Shown in pieces: positions 32,516 through 41,770 of a stretch of 64,000 nt of DNA; position 1 is the first letter of the stretch; each line of letters opens with the position of its first letter. The position numbers and the translations under genes are program-made. The notes beneath the pieces are model-generated. The model did no database searches, had not been told where the DNA came from, and saw only the letters and a list, made by a program, of their open reading frames with translations. Source of the stretch: Glycomyces fuscus (lineage in GTDB: Bacteria; Actinomycetota; Actinomycetes; Streptosporangiales; Streptosporangiaceae); NCBI GenBank assembly GCA_002529455.1, contig NYMS01000063.1, forward strand, positions 186,001-250,000. The letters are read 5' to 3'.

Positions 32516-33283
32516 TCAGGCCTCTTCCAGCTTCAGCAGCCGCGCGGAGACCAGCTCGGCGGTGGGGTCGACGACCTCGTCCACCAGGCGGCCGTCGCGC
32601 AGGAAGACCACGCGGTCGGCGTAGGAGGCGGCCACGGGGTCGTGGGTGACCATGACGATGGTCTGGTTCAGGTCGCGGGCCGAGCCGCGCAGGAACGCCA
32701 GCACCTCGGTGCCCGAGCGCGAGTCCAGGTTGCCCGTGGGCTCGTCGGCGTAGACGACCTCGGGCGCGTTGAGCAGGGCGCGGGCCACGGCCACGCGCTG
32801 CTGCTGGCCGCCGGAGAGCTTGGCGGGCAGGTGGCTGAGCCGGTCGCGCAGGCCCACCACGTCGACGATGTGGTCGAAGCGCTGCCTGTCCACCCCGCGC
32901 TTGGCGATCTGCGACGGCAGCAGGATGTTCTGCTCGGCGGTCAGCATCGGCAGCAGGTTGAACGACTGGAAGATGAACCCGATCCGGTCGCGGCGCAGCA
33001 GGGTGAGCTCGGCGTCGCGCAGGCCGGTGATCTGGGTGCGGCCCAGGTGCACGGTGCCCGAGGTGGGCACGTCCAGCCCGGCCAGGCAGTGCATGAGGGT
33101 GGACTTGCCCGACCCCGAGGGGCCCATGATCGCGGTGAAGGCCCCCCGGTGGAACTCCACGTCCACCCCGGCCAGGGCGTGGACCTGGCTGTCGCCGGTG
33201 TCGTAGGTCTTGGTGAGGCCCCGGGCGACCACCACCGGCGGTGAGGTGTCCGTGGGGTCGGGCTTCACAGTGGACTCGGTCAC
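32516..33283 (-). CDS. ABC transporter ATPase (MacB/LolD-type)
   Basis: 255 residues from GTG 33283, with GGAG 8-9 nt upstream; the longer frame to 33706 runs through the divergent promoter and is not coding-like. Walker A GPSGSGKST, Q-loop FIFQSFNLLPMLTAEQN, signature LSGGQQQRVAVARAL, Walker B VVYADEPTGNLD and H-loop MVTHDP. The MacB/LolD-type Q-loop and TGNLDS pair with FtsX-fold permeases. It powers the 923-residue permease whose start is 5 bp past this stop. Confidence 0.95.
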   Translation of the reverse strand: MTESTVKPDPTDTSPPVVVARGLTKTYDTGDSQVHALAGVDVEFHRGAFTAIMGPSGSGKSTLMHCLAGLDVPTSGTVHLGRTQITGLRDAELTLLRRDRIGFIFQSFNLLPMLTAEQNILLPSQIAKRGVDRQRFDHIVDVVGLRDRLSHLPAKLSGGQQQRVAVARALLNAPEVVYADEPTGNLDSRSGTEVLAFLRGSARDLNQTIVMVTHDPVAASYADRVVFLRDGRLVDEVVDPTAELVSARLLKLEEA

Positions 33284-33617
33284 GGCAGACAGCTCCAGGA
33301 TTCGGGGATGGTGTGCGGACCGGACGGGCTCTCCGCCTCGGCTCCCCACCACGCTAGGTCCGCCCACCCGGCCCGGGCGTCCCCCGCGGGGCCGATTCGC
33401 GACTCGGCCAAAGGAACGGTGGCGGGCGGGTTCGCGACTCCTTCGTCCGGTCGGCGCACCGACTTTCGTCGGGGGTCGGCGGGCCACCGTGCGTGACGGC
33501 ACCGCCGCGAACCCCTCCCCGCCTGGGCTCCCACGCGGGGACCGACGATCGGACCGCGGGGGAGCGGACCCGGCGCGCACACGGAGCCACCGGGGGTCCC
33601 GCCGTAGACTCCGCAGC
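33284..33617. promoter_or_regulatory. Divergent promoter region with direct repeats
   Basis: 334 bp between the ABC exporter operon (left) and the two-component genes (right). TTCGCGACTC occurs at 33396-33405 and 33431-33440, a direct repeat 35 bp apart, with a related GACTTTCGTC further on. These could be binding sites for the NarL-type regulator encoded at 34876. TAGACT (33604-33609) lies 8 nt before the kinase ATG, a likely leaderless -10. Confidence 0.4.
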
Positions 33618-34901
33618 ATGAGGAGCTGGGTGAACGACCGGGGCAGGGACTTCGGCGCCCTGTGGAACAGGAACCGGGAGTGGTGGTGGGCCCGCCGCCT
33701 GGTCATCGCCGACGTGCTCTACGCCGTGCTGCCGCTGCCGTTCAGCGGGTTCCTGCAGTTCGCGGCCAGTATCCAGCTCGGCCTGTTCGGCGGGCTCGTC
33801 CCCGCGCTCCTGGCGGCCCTGGCCAACGTGAACATCGCGTTCGCCCTGGTCGCCGGGATGGTCCTCTACGTGGTCCCGGTCCTGTTCGCCGGTGCCACGG
33901 TGCTCCTGCGGCGCAGCTTCCCGCAGTGGATGCTCGTCACCGCGCTCGTGCTGCTGCTGTGCTTCGCCAACTTCGTCCCGGCCGCGATCGCCCTGTACTC
34001 GTACTCGGTGTACCAGGCCAACCGGCGCCTGCTGGTGGGCTGGTTCGCCCTGTACAGCCTGGCCATGGTCCTCGCCTACGAGGCCAACGTCTTCGGCCAG
34101 GTCTTCCTCATCGGCATGCTGCTGGTCGTGCCGATGACCTTCGGCCTGTGGGTGGGCACCCGCCGCCAGCTCATCGACCGCCTCCACGAACGCGCCGAAC
34201 GCCTCGAACGCGAACAGCACATGATGGCCGAGCGGGCCATCACCGCCGAACGCACCCGCATCGCCCGGGAGATGCACGACGTGGTCGCCCACCGGGTCAG
34301 CCTCATGGTGCTGCACGCGGGAGGGCTGGAGGTCTCCGCCCAGGACCCGCGCACCGTCGAGGCCGCCGGGCTCATCCGCACGACCGGCCGGGAGGCCCTC
34401 ACCGAACTGCGCGGCATCCTCGGCGTGCTGCGCGAGGACACCGCCACGGCGCCCACCGCCCCGCAGCCGGTCCTGGCCGACCTGGACCGGTTGGTGGAGG
34501 AGTGGCGCGCCGCCGGGATGCCCATCCGCCGGGAGGAGACCGGGCAGGTCCGCCCGCTGCCGACGGGCGTCCAGCGCACCGCCTACCGGATCGTCCAGGA
34601 GGGGCTGACCAACGCCGCCAAGCACGCGCCCGGCGCCGCCGTCACCCTGCGCCTGCACTACGCCGCCCACCAGATGGAGGTGGAGGTGGCCAACGCGCCC
34701 GCCGGGGCCCCGGCCTCACCCATGCCCCGCAGCGGCTTCGGGCTGACCGGGCTGCACGAGCGCGTCGTGCTCTCCGGCGGCAGCCTCAGCGCGGGAGCGT
34801 GCCCCGACGGGGGGTGGCGCCTGCGCGCTATCGTGCGAACCGACAGTCCATCCGGTACGGAAGAGGTCCCCGACGGTGATCCGCACGCTCCTGGTCGATG
34901 A
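33618..34901 (+). CDS. Sensor histidine kinase (HisKA_3, DesK/NarL-partner type)
   Basis: 427 residues from ATG 33618; TAGACT upstream suggests a leaderless message. Five or so TM segments (about 28-180) with short loops form an intramembrane-sensing module. A coiled stretch and the HisKA_3 dimerisation motif ERTRIAREMHDVVAHRVSLMVLHAGGLE follow (phospho-His in REMHD). The HATPase has YRIVQEGLTNAAKHAP (N-box) and SGFGLTGLHERVVLSGG (G-box). It overlaps the response regulator by 26 bp. With the divergent exporter it looks like an envelope-stress or peptide-detoxification module (inference). Confidence 0.93.
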   Translation: MRSWVNDRGRDFGALWNRNREWWWARRLVIADVLYAVLPLPFSGFLQFAASIQLGLFGGLVPALLAALANVNIAFALVAGMVLYVVPVLFAGATVLLRRSFPQWMLVTALVLLLCFANFVPAAIALYSYSVYQANRRLLVGWFALYSLAMVLAYEANVFGQVFLIGMLLVVPMTFGLWVGTRRQLIDRLHERAERLEREQHMMAERAITAERTRIAREMHDVVAHRVSLMVLHAGGLEVSAQDPRTVEAAGLIRTTGREALTELRGILGVLREDTATAPTAPQPVLADLDRLVEEWRAAGMPIRREETGQVRPLPTGVQRTAYRIVQEGLTNAAKHAPGAAVTLRLHYAAHQMEVEVANAPAGAPASPMPRSGFGLTGLHERVVLSGGSLSAGACPDGGWRLRAIVRTDSPSGTEEVPDGDPHAPGR

Positions 34902-35535
34902 CGAACTCCTGGTCAGGTCCGGCCTGCGGATGATCCTGGACTCGGCCCCCGACATCGAGGTGGTGGGCGAGGGCGGCGACGGCGCCGAGGCCGTGCGCCT
35001 GGCCGAGGAGCTCACCCCCGACGTGGTGCTGCTCGACATCCGCATGCCGGGCACCGACGGGATCACCGCCGCCGCCCGCCTCACCGGTCTGCCCCGGCCT
35101 CCCCGCGTGGTCCTGCTGACCACCTTCGACCTCGACGAGTACGTGCACAGCGCCCTGCGGGCCGGGGCGGTGGGCTTCCTGCTCAAGGACACCCCGCCGC
35201 GCGACCTCATCGGCGCGGTGCGCACCGTCCACGAGGGCAACGCCATGCTCGCGCCCAGCGTCACCAAGCGCATGCTCGACCGCTTCGCCGCGCCCGCCCC
35301 CGCCGACTCCGCGGCGGGTCGAGCCGAGGCCCTGCGCCGCCTGTCGGTGCTCAGCGAGCGCGAACGGTCGGTGCTCCTCGCGGTGGCCCGGGGCAGGTCC
35401 AACGCCGAGGCGGGACGCGACCTGGGCATGCGCGAGGCCACGGTGAAGGCCCACGTCAGCCGGATCCTGGCCAAGCTGGGCATGTCCAACCGGGTGCAGG
35501 CCGCCATCCTGGCCCACGACGCGGGCTGGGCCTGA
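34876..35535 (+). CDS. NarL/FixJ-type response regulator
   Basis: 219 residues from GTG 34876, overlapping the kinase. Receiver domain: LLVDDELLVRSGLRMIL (acidic pocket DD), VVLLDIRMPGTDGI (phospho-Asp in LLDI), LTTFDLDEYV and GFLLKDTPP (conserved Lys). LuxR-type HTH: LSERERSVLLAVARGRSNAEAGRDLGMREATVKAHVSRILAKLGMSNRVQAAI. It should be phosphorylated by the upstream kinase and bind DNA as a dimer. The divergent ABC exporter is the obvious candidate target. Confidence 0.95.
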   Translation: MIRTLLVDDELLVRSGLRMILDSAPDIEVVGEGGDGAEAVRLAEELTPDVVLLDIRMPGTDGITAAARLTGLPRPPRVVLLTTFDLDEYVHSALRAGAVGFLLKDTPPRDLIGAVRTVHEGNAMLAPSVTKRMLDRFAAPAPADSAAGRAEALRRLSVLSERERSVLLAVARGRSNAEAGRDLGMREATVKAHVSRILAKLGMSNRVQAAILAHDAGWA

Positions 35536-35645
35536 GGCCCGGACCGGTGTGACCGGTGGGCTGGCCTCAGGGACGGGGCGGGGGCCGTGTCCCGTCCCGG
35601 ATAGGGTCACGGTCGACCTTGCTCCCCCAGACGAAGGAACCGACC

Positions 35646-36077
35646 GTGTCACCGCTCCCCTCCTGGCAGAGGAAGGTCCTGCCCCGCGCGCTCGGCGGGG
35701 TGGGCCTGCTCATAGCCGCCTTCACGGGCAGTTTCGCGGTCAGGCTCACCGAGTCGCCCACGCTCCTGGCGCTGTACGTGTCCGCGGTCCTGGTCTGGTT
35801 CGTCTGGTTGGACCGTCTGGGCGTCGTCTTCGGGGAGGATCCGTATCCGGGCTTGTCCGAGCGGCGGCCGCCCGCGGGGCACGCACGGCCCCTGTCGGGC
35901 ATGCGGGCGGGATTGGGCAACGTCGGACTGGTGACCCTGTCCTGGATGGTTCCCCTGGGGTCCGCACACACCTGGCTGCTGGGCCCCGGCATGATGTTCA
36001 TCCTCGCGGTCGTCGTCGGTGTACCCCAACCACCGCAGGCCGGGGACGGGGAGGGACACGGGAATCCGCGCCAGTGA
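35646..36077 (+). CDS. Small membrane protein of unknown function
   Basis: 143 residues from GTG 35646 (GAAGGA about 8 nt upstream). Three to four hydrophobic segments: ALGGVGLLIAAFTGSFAV, TLLALYVSAVLVWFVWL, LGNVGLVTLSWMVPLG and LGPGMMFILAVVVGV. Hydrophilic Pro/Gly-rich loop and tail. I do not recognise the family. It lies between the two-component genes and fabG, separated from both by more than 100 bp. Confidence 0.65.
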   Translation: MSPLPSWQRKVLPRALGGVGLLIAAFTGSFAVRLTESPTLLALYVSAVLVWFVWLDRLGVVFGEDPYPGLSERRPPAGHARPLSGMRAGLGNVGLVTLSWMVPLGSAHTWLLGPGMMFILAVVVGVPQPPQAGDGEGHGNPRQ

Positions 36078-36989
<912 letters not shown>

Positions 36990-37073
36990 CCGGGGCCGCC
37001 CCCCTTCCTCCTCCAGCCACCGGGAGGGCTTCCCCTTCCGCAACGCACCACAGACAGGACGGACGACCCGAAC

Positions 37074-37838
37074 ATGGGAATCCTCGAAGGTAAGCGCATC
37101 CTCGTCACCGGAGTGCTCACCGACTCCTCCATCGCCTTCCACGTGGCCCGCCTCGCCCAGGAGCAGGGCGCCACGGTCGTGCTCACCGGCTACGGCCGCC
37201 TGAGCCTGGTGGAGCGCATCGCCAAGCGACTGCCCGAGACGCCCCCGATCCTGGAACTGGACGTCACCGACGACGAGCAGCTCGGCACCCTGGCCGCCCG
37301 CGTCGGCGAGCACGTGGACGGCCTCGACGGCGTCGTGCACTCCATCGGCTTCACCCCGCAGGACGCCCTGGGCGGCAACTTCCTCAACACCGAGTGGTCG
37401 GACGTGGCCACGGCCATGCACACCTCCACCTTCTCCCTGAAGTCGCTGACCACCTCGCTGATGCCGCTGATGAAGAACGGCGGCTCGGTCGTGGCCCTGG
37501 ACTTCGACAACAGCGTCTCCTACCCCATCTACGACTGGATGGGCGTGGCCAAGTCCGCGCTGACCTCCACCGCCCGCTACCTGGCCCGCTACGTCGGCGA
37601 CCAGAGCATCCGGGTCAACCTGGTCTCCGCCGGGCCGCTGAGCACCATGGCCGCCCGCAGCATCCCCGGGTTCTCCGAGCTGGCCAAGCACTGGCCCGAG
37701 CGCGCCCCGCTGGGCTGGGACGTCACCAACCCCGAGCCCGCGGCCAAGGCGGTCGTGGCGCTGCTGTCCGACTGGTTCCCCGCCACCACCGGCGAGGTCG
37801 TCCACGTCGACGGCGGCTTCCACTCCACGGGGGCCTGA
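37074..37838 (+). CDS. fabI: Enoyl-ACP reductase (NADH), InhA/FabI type
   Basis: 254 residues; ATG 37074. Divergent SDR with the FabI loop ILVTGVLTDSSIAFHVARLAQEQGA, VHSIGFTPQDALGGNF, the Y-x6-K active site YDWMGVAKSALTSTARYLARYVG, and VNLVSAGPLSTMAARSIPGF (substrate-binding loop). It catalyses the last reduction of each elongation cycle and is the family hit by isoniazid/triclosan. It is 84 bp downstream of fabG, most likely in the same operon. A hairpin follows. Confidence 0.95.
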   Translation: MGILEGKRILVTGVLTDSSIAFHVARLAQEQGATVVLTGYGRLSLVERIAKRLPETPPILELDVTDDEQLGTLAARVGEHVDGLDGVVHSIGFTPQDALGGNFLNTEWSDVATAMHTSTFSLKSLTTSLMPLMKNGGSVVALDFDNSVSYPIYDWMGVAKSALTSTARYLARYVGDQSIRVNLVSAGPLSTMAARSIPGFSELAKHWPERAPLGWDVTNPEPAAKAVVALLSDWFPATTGEVVHVDGGFHSTGA

Positions 37839-37935
37839 CCCCCCGGGCCGCACCGGTTCCGGTGCCGCGCTGCTCCGGGACCGCCGCCGCTCCGGGGCCA
37901 CCGCCGTGCCGCACGCGCGTGCGATAGGTTGACGC

Positions 37936-37965
37936 GGGCGGGCCGCCCCTCGGGGCGGCCCGCCC
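37936..37965 (+). terminator. Hairpin terminator after fabG-fabI
   Basis: 14-bp perfect arms (37936-37949 with 37952-37965) around a 2-nt centre, so the innermost pairs must open. About 100 bp after the fabI stop. Confidence 0.55.
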
Positions 37966-38067
37966 GTCTGCCGTTCCGGGACGGGTGCGGCGTGTACGTC
38001 CGCGTGCCGGAAGCGGTGCGTGTGACCCTGGCAGGCGGCCGTGCAAGCCGAGAGCGAAGGGGACGGT

Positions 38068-38829
38068 ATGGATCTGGGACTGACGGGGGCACGGGTCGCC
38101 GTGACCGGGGCCAGCAGGGGGATCGGCCGGGCCATCGCCCAGGTGTTCGCGGCCGAGGGCGCCGACCTCGCGATCTGCGCGCGCACCCCCGGGCCGCTGT
38201 CCGAGGCGGCCCGGGAACTGGAGGGGACCGGCGCACGGGTGTTCTCGCGCGCCCTGGACGTCACCGACCACGACGCGCTCCCCTCCTTCGTCGACGACGC
38301 CGCGGCCGAGCTCGGCGGCCTGGACGTACTGGTGTCCAACGTCTCCGGCGGCAGCGCGCCCACCCCGGACCAGTGGGAGCGCGGCTTCGCGGCCGACCTC
38401 ATGCCGTTCGTGCGCCTGACCGAGGCGGCCGGGCCCCACCTGCTGGCCTCCGAGCGCGGCGGCGCGGTGGTGCTGGTCTCCACCACCTCGGCCCTGCACG
38501 CCACCGCGCCCGCCGGGCCGCGTTCCTACGGCGCGGTCAAGGCCGCGCTCAACCACCACGCGTCCTCGCTGGCCCGGGCCTGGGCGGGCGAGGGTGTGCG
38601 GGTCAACACCGTCTCGCCCGGACCGATCGAGTTCCCGGGCGGGGGCTGGGAGCGCCGCCGCGAGAACGACCCGGAGTTCTACGAGTCCATCCGCGAGCGC
38701 ATCCCCTACGGCCGCCTCGGGCGCCCCGACGAGGTCGCCCGCGCGGTGGCCTTCCTGGCCAGCCCGGCCGCGACCTTCGTCACCGGGCAGAACCTGGTGG
38801 TCGACGGCGGGTTCCTCGACCGGATCTAG
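38068..38829 (+). CDS. SDR-family oxidoreductase
   Basis: 253 residues from ATG 38068, with GAAGGGGA 4-5 nt upstream. Classical [41 protein letters not shown] (Asn-Val-Ser in place of NAG), [28 protein letters not shown] (Ser, Tyr, Lys), [19 protein letters not shown] and [16 protein letters not shown]. It probably uses NADP(H). The hydroxyl/keto substrate is unknown. It lies after the fabI hairpin and is not obviously in that operon. A terminator-like hairpin overlaps its stop. Confidence 0.88.
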   Translation: MDLGLTGARVAVTGASRGIGRAIAQVFAAEGADLAICARTPGPLSEAARELEGTGARVFSRALDVTDHDALPSFVDDAAAELGGLDVLVSNVSGGSAPTPDQWERGFAADLMPFVRLTEAAGPHLLASERGGAVVLVSTTSALHATAPAGPRSYGAVKAALNHHASSLARAWAGEGVRVNTVSPGPIEFPGGGWERRRENDPEFYESIRERIPYGRLGRPDEVARAVAFLASPAATFVTGQNLVVDGGFLDRI

Positions 38830-38871
38830 GACGGCGCCCGCGCCCGCCGCCACGGCGTGCGCGGGCCGTCC
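38829..38871. terminator. Convergent terminator hairpin with a bulge
   Basis: GGACGGC(gc)CCGCGC-type left arm (38829-38843) pairs with 38859-38871, leaving a 2-nt bulge. It sits in the 48-bp gap between the SDR and the serine-hydrolase gene on the opposite strand. Confidence 0.5.
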
Positions 38872-38877
38872 GCGGGG

Positions 38878-40359
38878 TCAGGCCCCCGACCGGCCGCCCC
38901 GGCGGTGGGCCAGGAGCCGCAGGGCGACGACGGCCGCGCCGAGCACACCCGCGGCCAGCACCGCCACCGTCACGTCGGGCACCCACGTCAGCGCCGGACG
39001 CAGACCGTGGCTCGCGGTCAGCCACACCGCCGCGCCCGCCGCGACCAGCGCCGGGGCCGACCACAGCCCGGTCGCCCAGGGGCGGGGCCGCCGGGCCCGC
39101 ACGGCCGCGACGGCGCCCGCCCCCAGCGCCGCCGCGGCGGCCGTCGGCGTCCACACCGAGGCCAGGTACAGCGGGTCGGTGCCGGGGGAGGAGGGGGAGT
39201 CGCCGCCCGCGACCAGGTGGGCCAAACCGAAGGCCACCGCCTGGAGCCCGCCGTCGCGCAGCATGTCGTAGGTGTTCTGCAGGACCACCACCGCCCTCTC
39301 CCGCTCGGGCAGCACCACCACGATCGCCACGTACCCCGGGGTCGACCCGCCGTGGAAGACGATCGGCTCACCGAGGTCGGACAGGGCGGTGTCGCGCCAG
39401 CCCAGGCCGTACTCCTGCGCCGAACCGGGAACCGGGACCAGCCCCGTGCGGGCCCGCTCCAGGGCTGCGGCGTCCAGCACGGGAGGCTCCGCCTCCAGCT
39501 GCGCCCGCGCGAACGCGGCCAGGTCGGTGAGGTCCCCGCCCAGGTAGCCGTAGGCCGCTCCCGCGTCGTCCACACCGTCCGCGTCGGCCACCGGCACGCC
39601 CCACAGCGTGCGGTGCCCCGCGCTCAGTCCGGCCTCCCTCGCCTGGGCCGCACCGGTGAAGGCGCCGTCCATCCCCATCGGTTCCAGGACGCTCTCGCTC
39701 AGGTACGCGCCGAAGTCGCCGGTCACCTCCTCCAGCACGGCGCCCAGCACGAGGTAGTTCGCGCTGCTGTACTCGTGGGTGCCCGGATCCCCCGGCTCCG
39801 AGGCGGCGATCCGCGCCACCCGCGCGTCCAGGTCCGGGGCCCCCTCGCCGTAGAGGTCGCTGGTGGCGGCGGCGGTCCGCCCGGTGAGGCCCGAGGTCTG
39901 GGTGAGCAGGTCGCGCACGGTGGGGTCGGCGCCGAACCCCGCGAAGACCGGCAGGTACTCCTCGACCGGGGCGTCCAGGTCCAGGCGTCCCTCCTCGGCC
40001 AGGACCAGCGCGGCGGTGGCGGCCACGGGCTTGGCCACCGAACCCCACAGGAACGGGGTGTGCTCGTCGACCGGGGCGCCGTCGCCGTCCACGCCGAAGA
40101 GCCCCCGGTGCTCGACGCCCTCGGGGCCGACCACGGCGTAGGCCAGCCCGGGGGTGCGGGTGGCCTCCATCCGCTCCCGGACGTAGGCGTCCATCCGGGG
40201 AGGGGCGTCGGGAGCGGCGTCCGGTGGGGCCGCAGTTGCTGTCGGGGTCACGGGGCCTGCCGGGGCTGCCGGGATGGCGTGGGCTGGCGGGGCCACCGCG
40301 GCCACGGGGGTCAGAGCGAGCAGCAGGGCGAGGGGGAGGCGCGCGAGGGGGAGCGGCAT
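38878..40359 (-). CDS. Secreted, membrane-anchored serine hydrolase (beta-lactamase/PBP-like)
   Basis: 493 residues from ATG 40359 (AAAGG 7 nt upstream; the longer frame to 40389 enters the operator). Signal peptide 1-28 ending AHA. Class C beta-lactamase/DD-peptidase fold: FLWGSVAKPVAATAALVLAE (S107-V-A-K110 nucleophile motif), TSGLTGRTA, EYSSANYLVLG (YSS at the Y-x-N site), HGGSTPGYVAIVVVLPE (HxG-type third motif). Three C-terminal TM helices (about 410-485) anchor it, with a basic end. It may cleave or transfer D-amino-acid peptides or esters; many relatives are not resistance enzymes. It is divergent from a TetR gene with operators between. Confidence 0.88.
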   Translation of the reverse strand: MPLPLARLPLALLLALTPVAAVAPPAHAIPAAPAGPVTPTATAAPPDAAPDAPPRMDAYVRERMEATRTPGLAYAVVGPEGVEHRGLFGVDGDGAPVDEHTPFLWGSVAKPVAATAALVLAEEGRLDLDAPVEEYLPVFAGFGADPTVRDLLTQTSGLTGRTAAATSDLYGEGAPDLDARVARIAASEPGDPGTHEYSSANYLVLGAVLEEVTGDFGAYLSESVLEPMGMDGAFTGAAQAREAGLSAGHRTLWGVPVADADGVDDAGAAYGYLGGDLTDLAAFARAQLEAEPPVLDAAALERARTGLVPVPGSAQEYGLGWRDTALSDLGEPIVFHGGSTPGYVAIVVVLPERERAVVVLQNTYDMLRDGGLQAVAFGLAHLVAGGDSPSSPGTDPLYLASVWTPTAAAAALGAGAVAAVRARRPRPWATGLWSAPALVAAGAAVWLTASHGLRPALTWVPDVTVAVLAAGVLGAAVVALRLLAHRRGGRSGA

Positions 40360-40373
40360 GAGGGGGCCTTTCG

Positions 40374-40417
40374 ATAACCGTATCTCCATACGATTATGAC
40401 CGTATCATGGTACGGTC
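40374..40417. promoter_or_regulatory. Twin operator dyads between TetR and the serine hydrolase
   Basis: Dyad 1 is ATAACCGTAT-ctcc-ATACGATTAT (40374-40397, one mismatch). Dyad 2 is GACCGTA-tcatgg-TACGGTC (40398-40417, perfect). They abut and share the CCGTA/TACGG element. Dyad 2 contains TACGGT (40411-40416), the probable -10 of the leaderless tetR gene, and both overlap the leftward promoter (CATAAT on the minus strand). The TetR protein probably represses both genes. Confidence 0.7.
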
Positions 40418-40422
40418 ATCCG

Positions 40423-41049
40423 GTGCCGAGAACCGCAGACCACGCCCAGAGGCGCGCGCAGATCACCGGCGCCGTGTGCGAACTGATCGCCGAACGGGGA
40501 CTGGACGCCGTGACCGTGGCCCGCACGGCCGCGCGCGCGGGCATCTCCGTCGGACTCGTGCAGCACTACTTCCCGTCCAAGGACGACATGCTGCTCCACG
40601 CGTTCGAGCGGGTCAGCGCGGCCGTCGCCGCCCGCGTCGAGGAGGTCGTCGGCGAGGGGGCCCGGCACGAGAGGGCCATCGCCGAGATCCTGCTGGCAGC
40701 CCTGGCCGAGCACCTGCCGCTGGACGGACCCCGCCGGGCGGAGTTCCGGGTGATCCGCGTCTTCGCCGGGCGGGCCCTGGACAACCCGGCCCTGGCCGAG
40801 GTGGACGCGCGCACCGCGTCCGCGCTGCACGCGCAGATCGCCCGGGCCGTCGGCAACGGCGTGGAGTGCGGCGAGGTGGAGGCGGACGTGGACGCGGACA
40901 CGGCCGCCGCCCGCGTCGCCGCCGTGGCCGAGGGGTTGGCCAGCCAGGTCTACCGGGGCGGGCGGGAGGCCGCCGAGCGCGCCCTGGACGCGCTGCGCGC
41001 GGAACTGGGCTCGGTGTTCACGGGCGAGTGCCGCCAGTACGCCCGCTGA
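40423..41049 (+). CDS. TetR-family transcriptional repressor
   Basis: 208 residues from GTG 40423. TACGGT ends 6 nt upstream, suggesting a leaderless start; the ATG at 40396 would lie within the operator. N-terminal HTH: RAQITGAVCELIAERGLDAVTVARTAARAGISVGLVQHYFPSKDDMLLHAF, the TetR/BetI-type pattern. C-terminal all-helical ligand domain with DGPRRAEFRVIRVFAGRAL and DTAAARVAAVAEGLASQVYRG (BetI-like). It is divergent from the serine hydrolase across two operator dyads. Its inducer is unknown. Confidence 0.93.
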   Translation: MPRTADHAQRRAQITGAVCELIAERGLDAVTVARTAARAGISVGLVQHYFPSKDDMLLHAFERVSAAVAARVEEVVGEGARHERAIAEILLAALAEHLPLDGPRRAEFRVIRVFAGRALDNPALAEVDARTASALHAQIARAVGNGVECGEVEADVDADTAAARVAAVAEGLASQVYRGGREAAERALDALRAELGSVFTGECRQYAR

Positions 41050-41294
41050 ACCGCCGGCCCCGGCCGTGTACCCGGCCACCGGCTCGCCCACCGCCCGCGA
41101 CAGCCCCGCGAAGGCGTCGGCGAGGTCGGGGGCGCGCCTCGACGTCCGCCGATGATCGCCCCCGCCCCCGAGCAGGTCATGCCCCCGTGGATCCCCGCCT
41201 CGGCGCAGGGCCTCTACCGGGCGCTGCTGCCCGCGGTCGAGAACCTCACGGTCATCGCCGTCGCCCTCGCCGGGTGGTCGCCGCGGTCCGCCAG

Positions 41295-41442
41295 ATGCTC
41301 ATCGAGGGCGGGCGCCCGGTGGAGGTCGCGGAAGGGCCTACCACCCATGTCCGGGACACCCGAAACCGGAAGCTGGGCCGCCTGTCGGCCGAGGCCTCTG
41401 AGTGGACGGCGCTACTGGCTGCGGTGCGCGGCCAGTGGCGAA
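41295..41442 (+). pseudogene. Remnant of a DUF397 gene (C-terminal half)
   Basis: In the frame of ATG 41295 the sequence reads MLIEGGRPVEVAEGPTTHVRDTR then LGRLSAEASEWTALLAAVRG. This matches the second half of DUF397 (VEVA, HVRD-S/T, a Trp in the final helix, LL-AVR). The N-terminal half (usually W-KSSYS...CVEVA) is missing and the DNA before it runs in other frames. The frame continues past the domain into non-coding-like sequence to 41567. DUF397 proteins normally sit beside XRE regulators; none is here. Confidence 0.6.
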
Positions 41443-41452
41443 GTAGCCTCGA

Positions 41453-41486
41453 CCGGCCCTGCCCGCCCCTGGGCAGGGCCGGTTTC
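41453..41486 (+). terminator. Hairpin terminator of the decayed DUF397 locus
   Basis: Perfect 12-bp stem CCGGCCCTGCCC (41453-41464) with 41471-41482, 6-nt loop, followed by TTTCT. It is placed just after the remnant domain, as for a former gene. Confidence 0.7.
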
Positions 41487-41628
41487 TGTCGCGCGTCCCG
41501 TGGATGCCGAGGGCCATTTCCGAACTCGCGGAAAGCCACGACTGGGCCTCGGAACGTCCGCCAGTAGGTGCTGAGTGTGGACTGACCGGAAACGTTGCCG
41601 GTGTGACGCAAGCGTTCTGACCTGCGGT

Positions 41629-41683
41629 GATCTTGTACTTATAGCGAGGTTCGAGCGCCCAAACTCGCTATGAGTACAAGATC
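41629..41683. repeat. Long hairpin element, 20-bp arms
   Basis: Arms 41629-41648 and 41664-41683 pair at 19 of 20 positions (the odd pair would be G-U in one RNA strand) around a 15-nt loop. The arm begins GATCTTGTACTTATAG. AT-richer than its surroundings. It looks like a dispersed palindromic unit (REP/MITE-like) or the end of a small mobile element; only one copy is in this window. Confidence 0.6.
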
Positions 41684-41770
41684 GCGGCGGGTGGGGCCGC
41701 GGCCGCGGTAGGAGGGTTCACCCTGGCCGACAGTCCGTTTTCATGACTGCCCGAAGCAAGGCAGAAACCC

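Larger units (their letters stand above)
41050..41770. other. 721-bp decayed intergenic region
   Basis: Between tetR and the RecD2-like gene. It contains fragments with coding-like composition in shifting frames (for example LYRALLPAVENLTVIAVALAGW near 41210-41275), a DUF397 remnant (41295-41442), a terminator hairpin (41453-41486) and a long hairpin element (41629-41683). No intact gene is supported. Confidence 0.6.
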
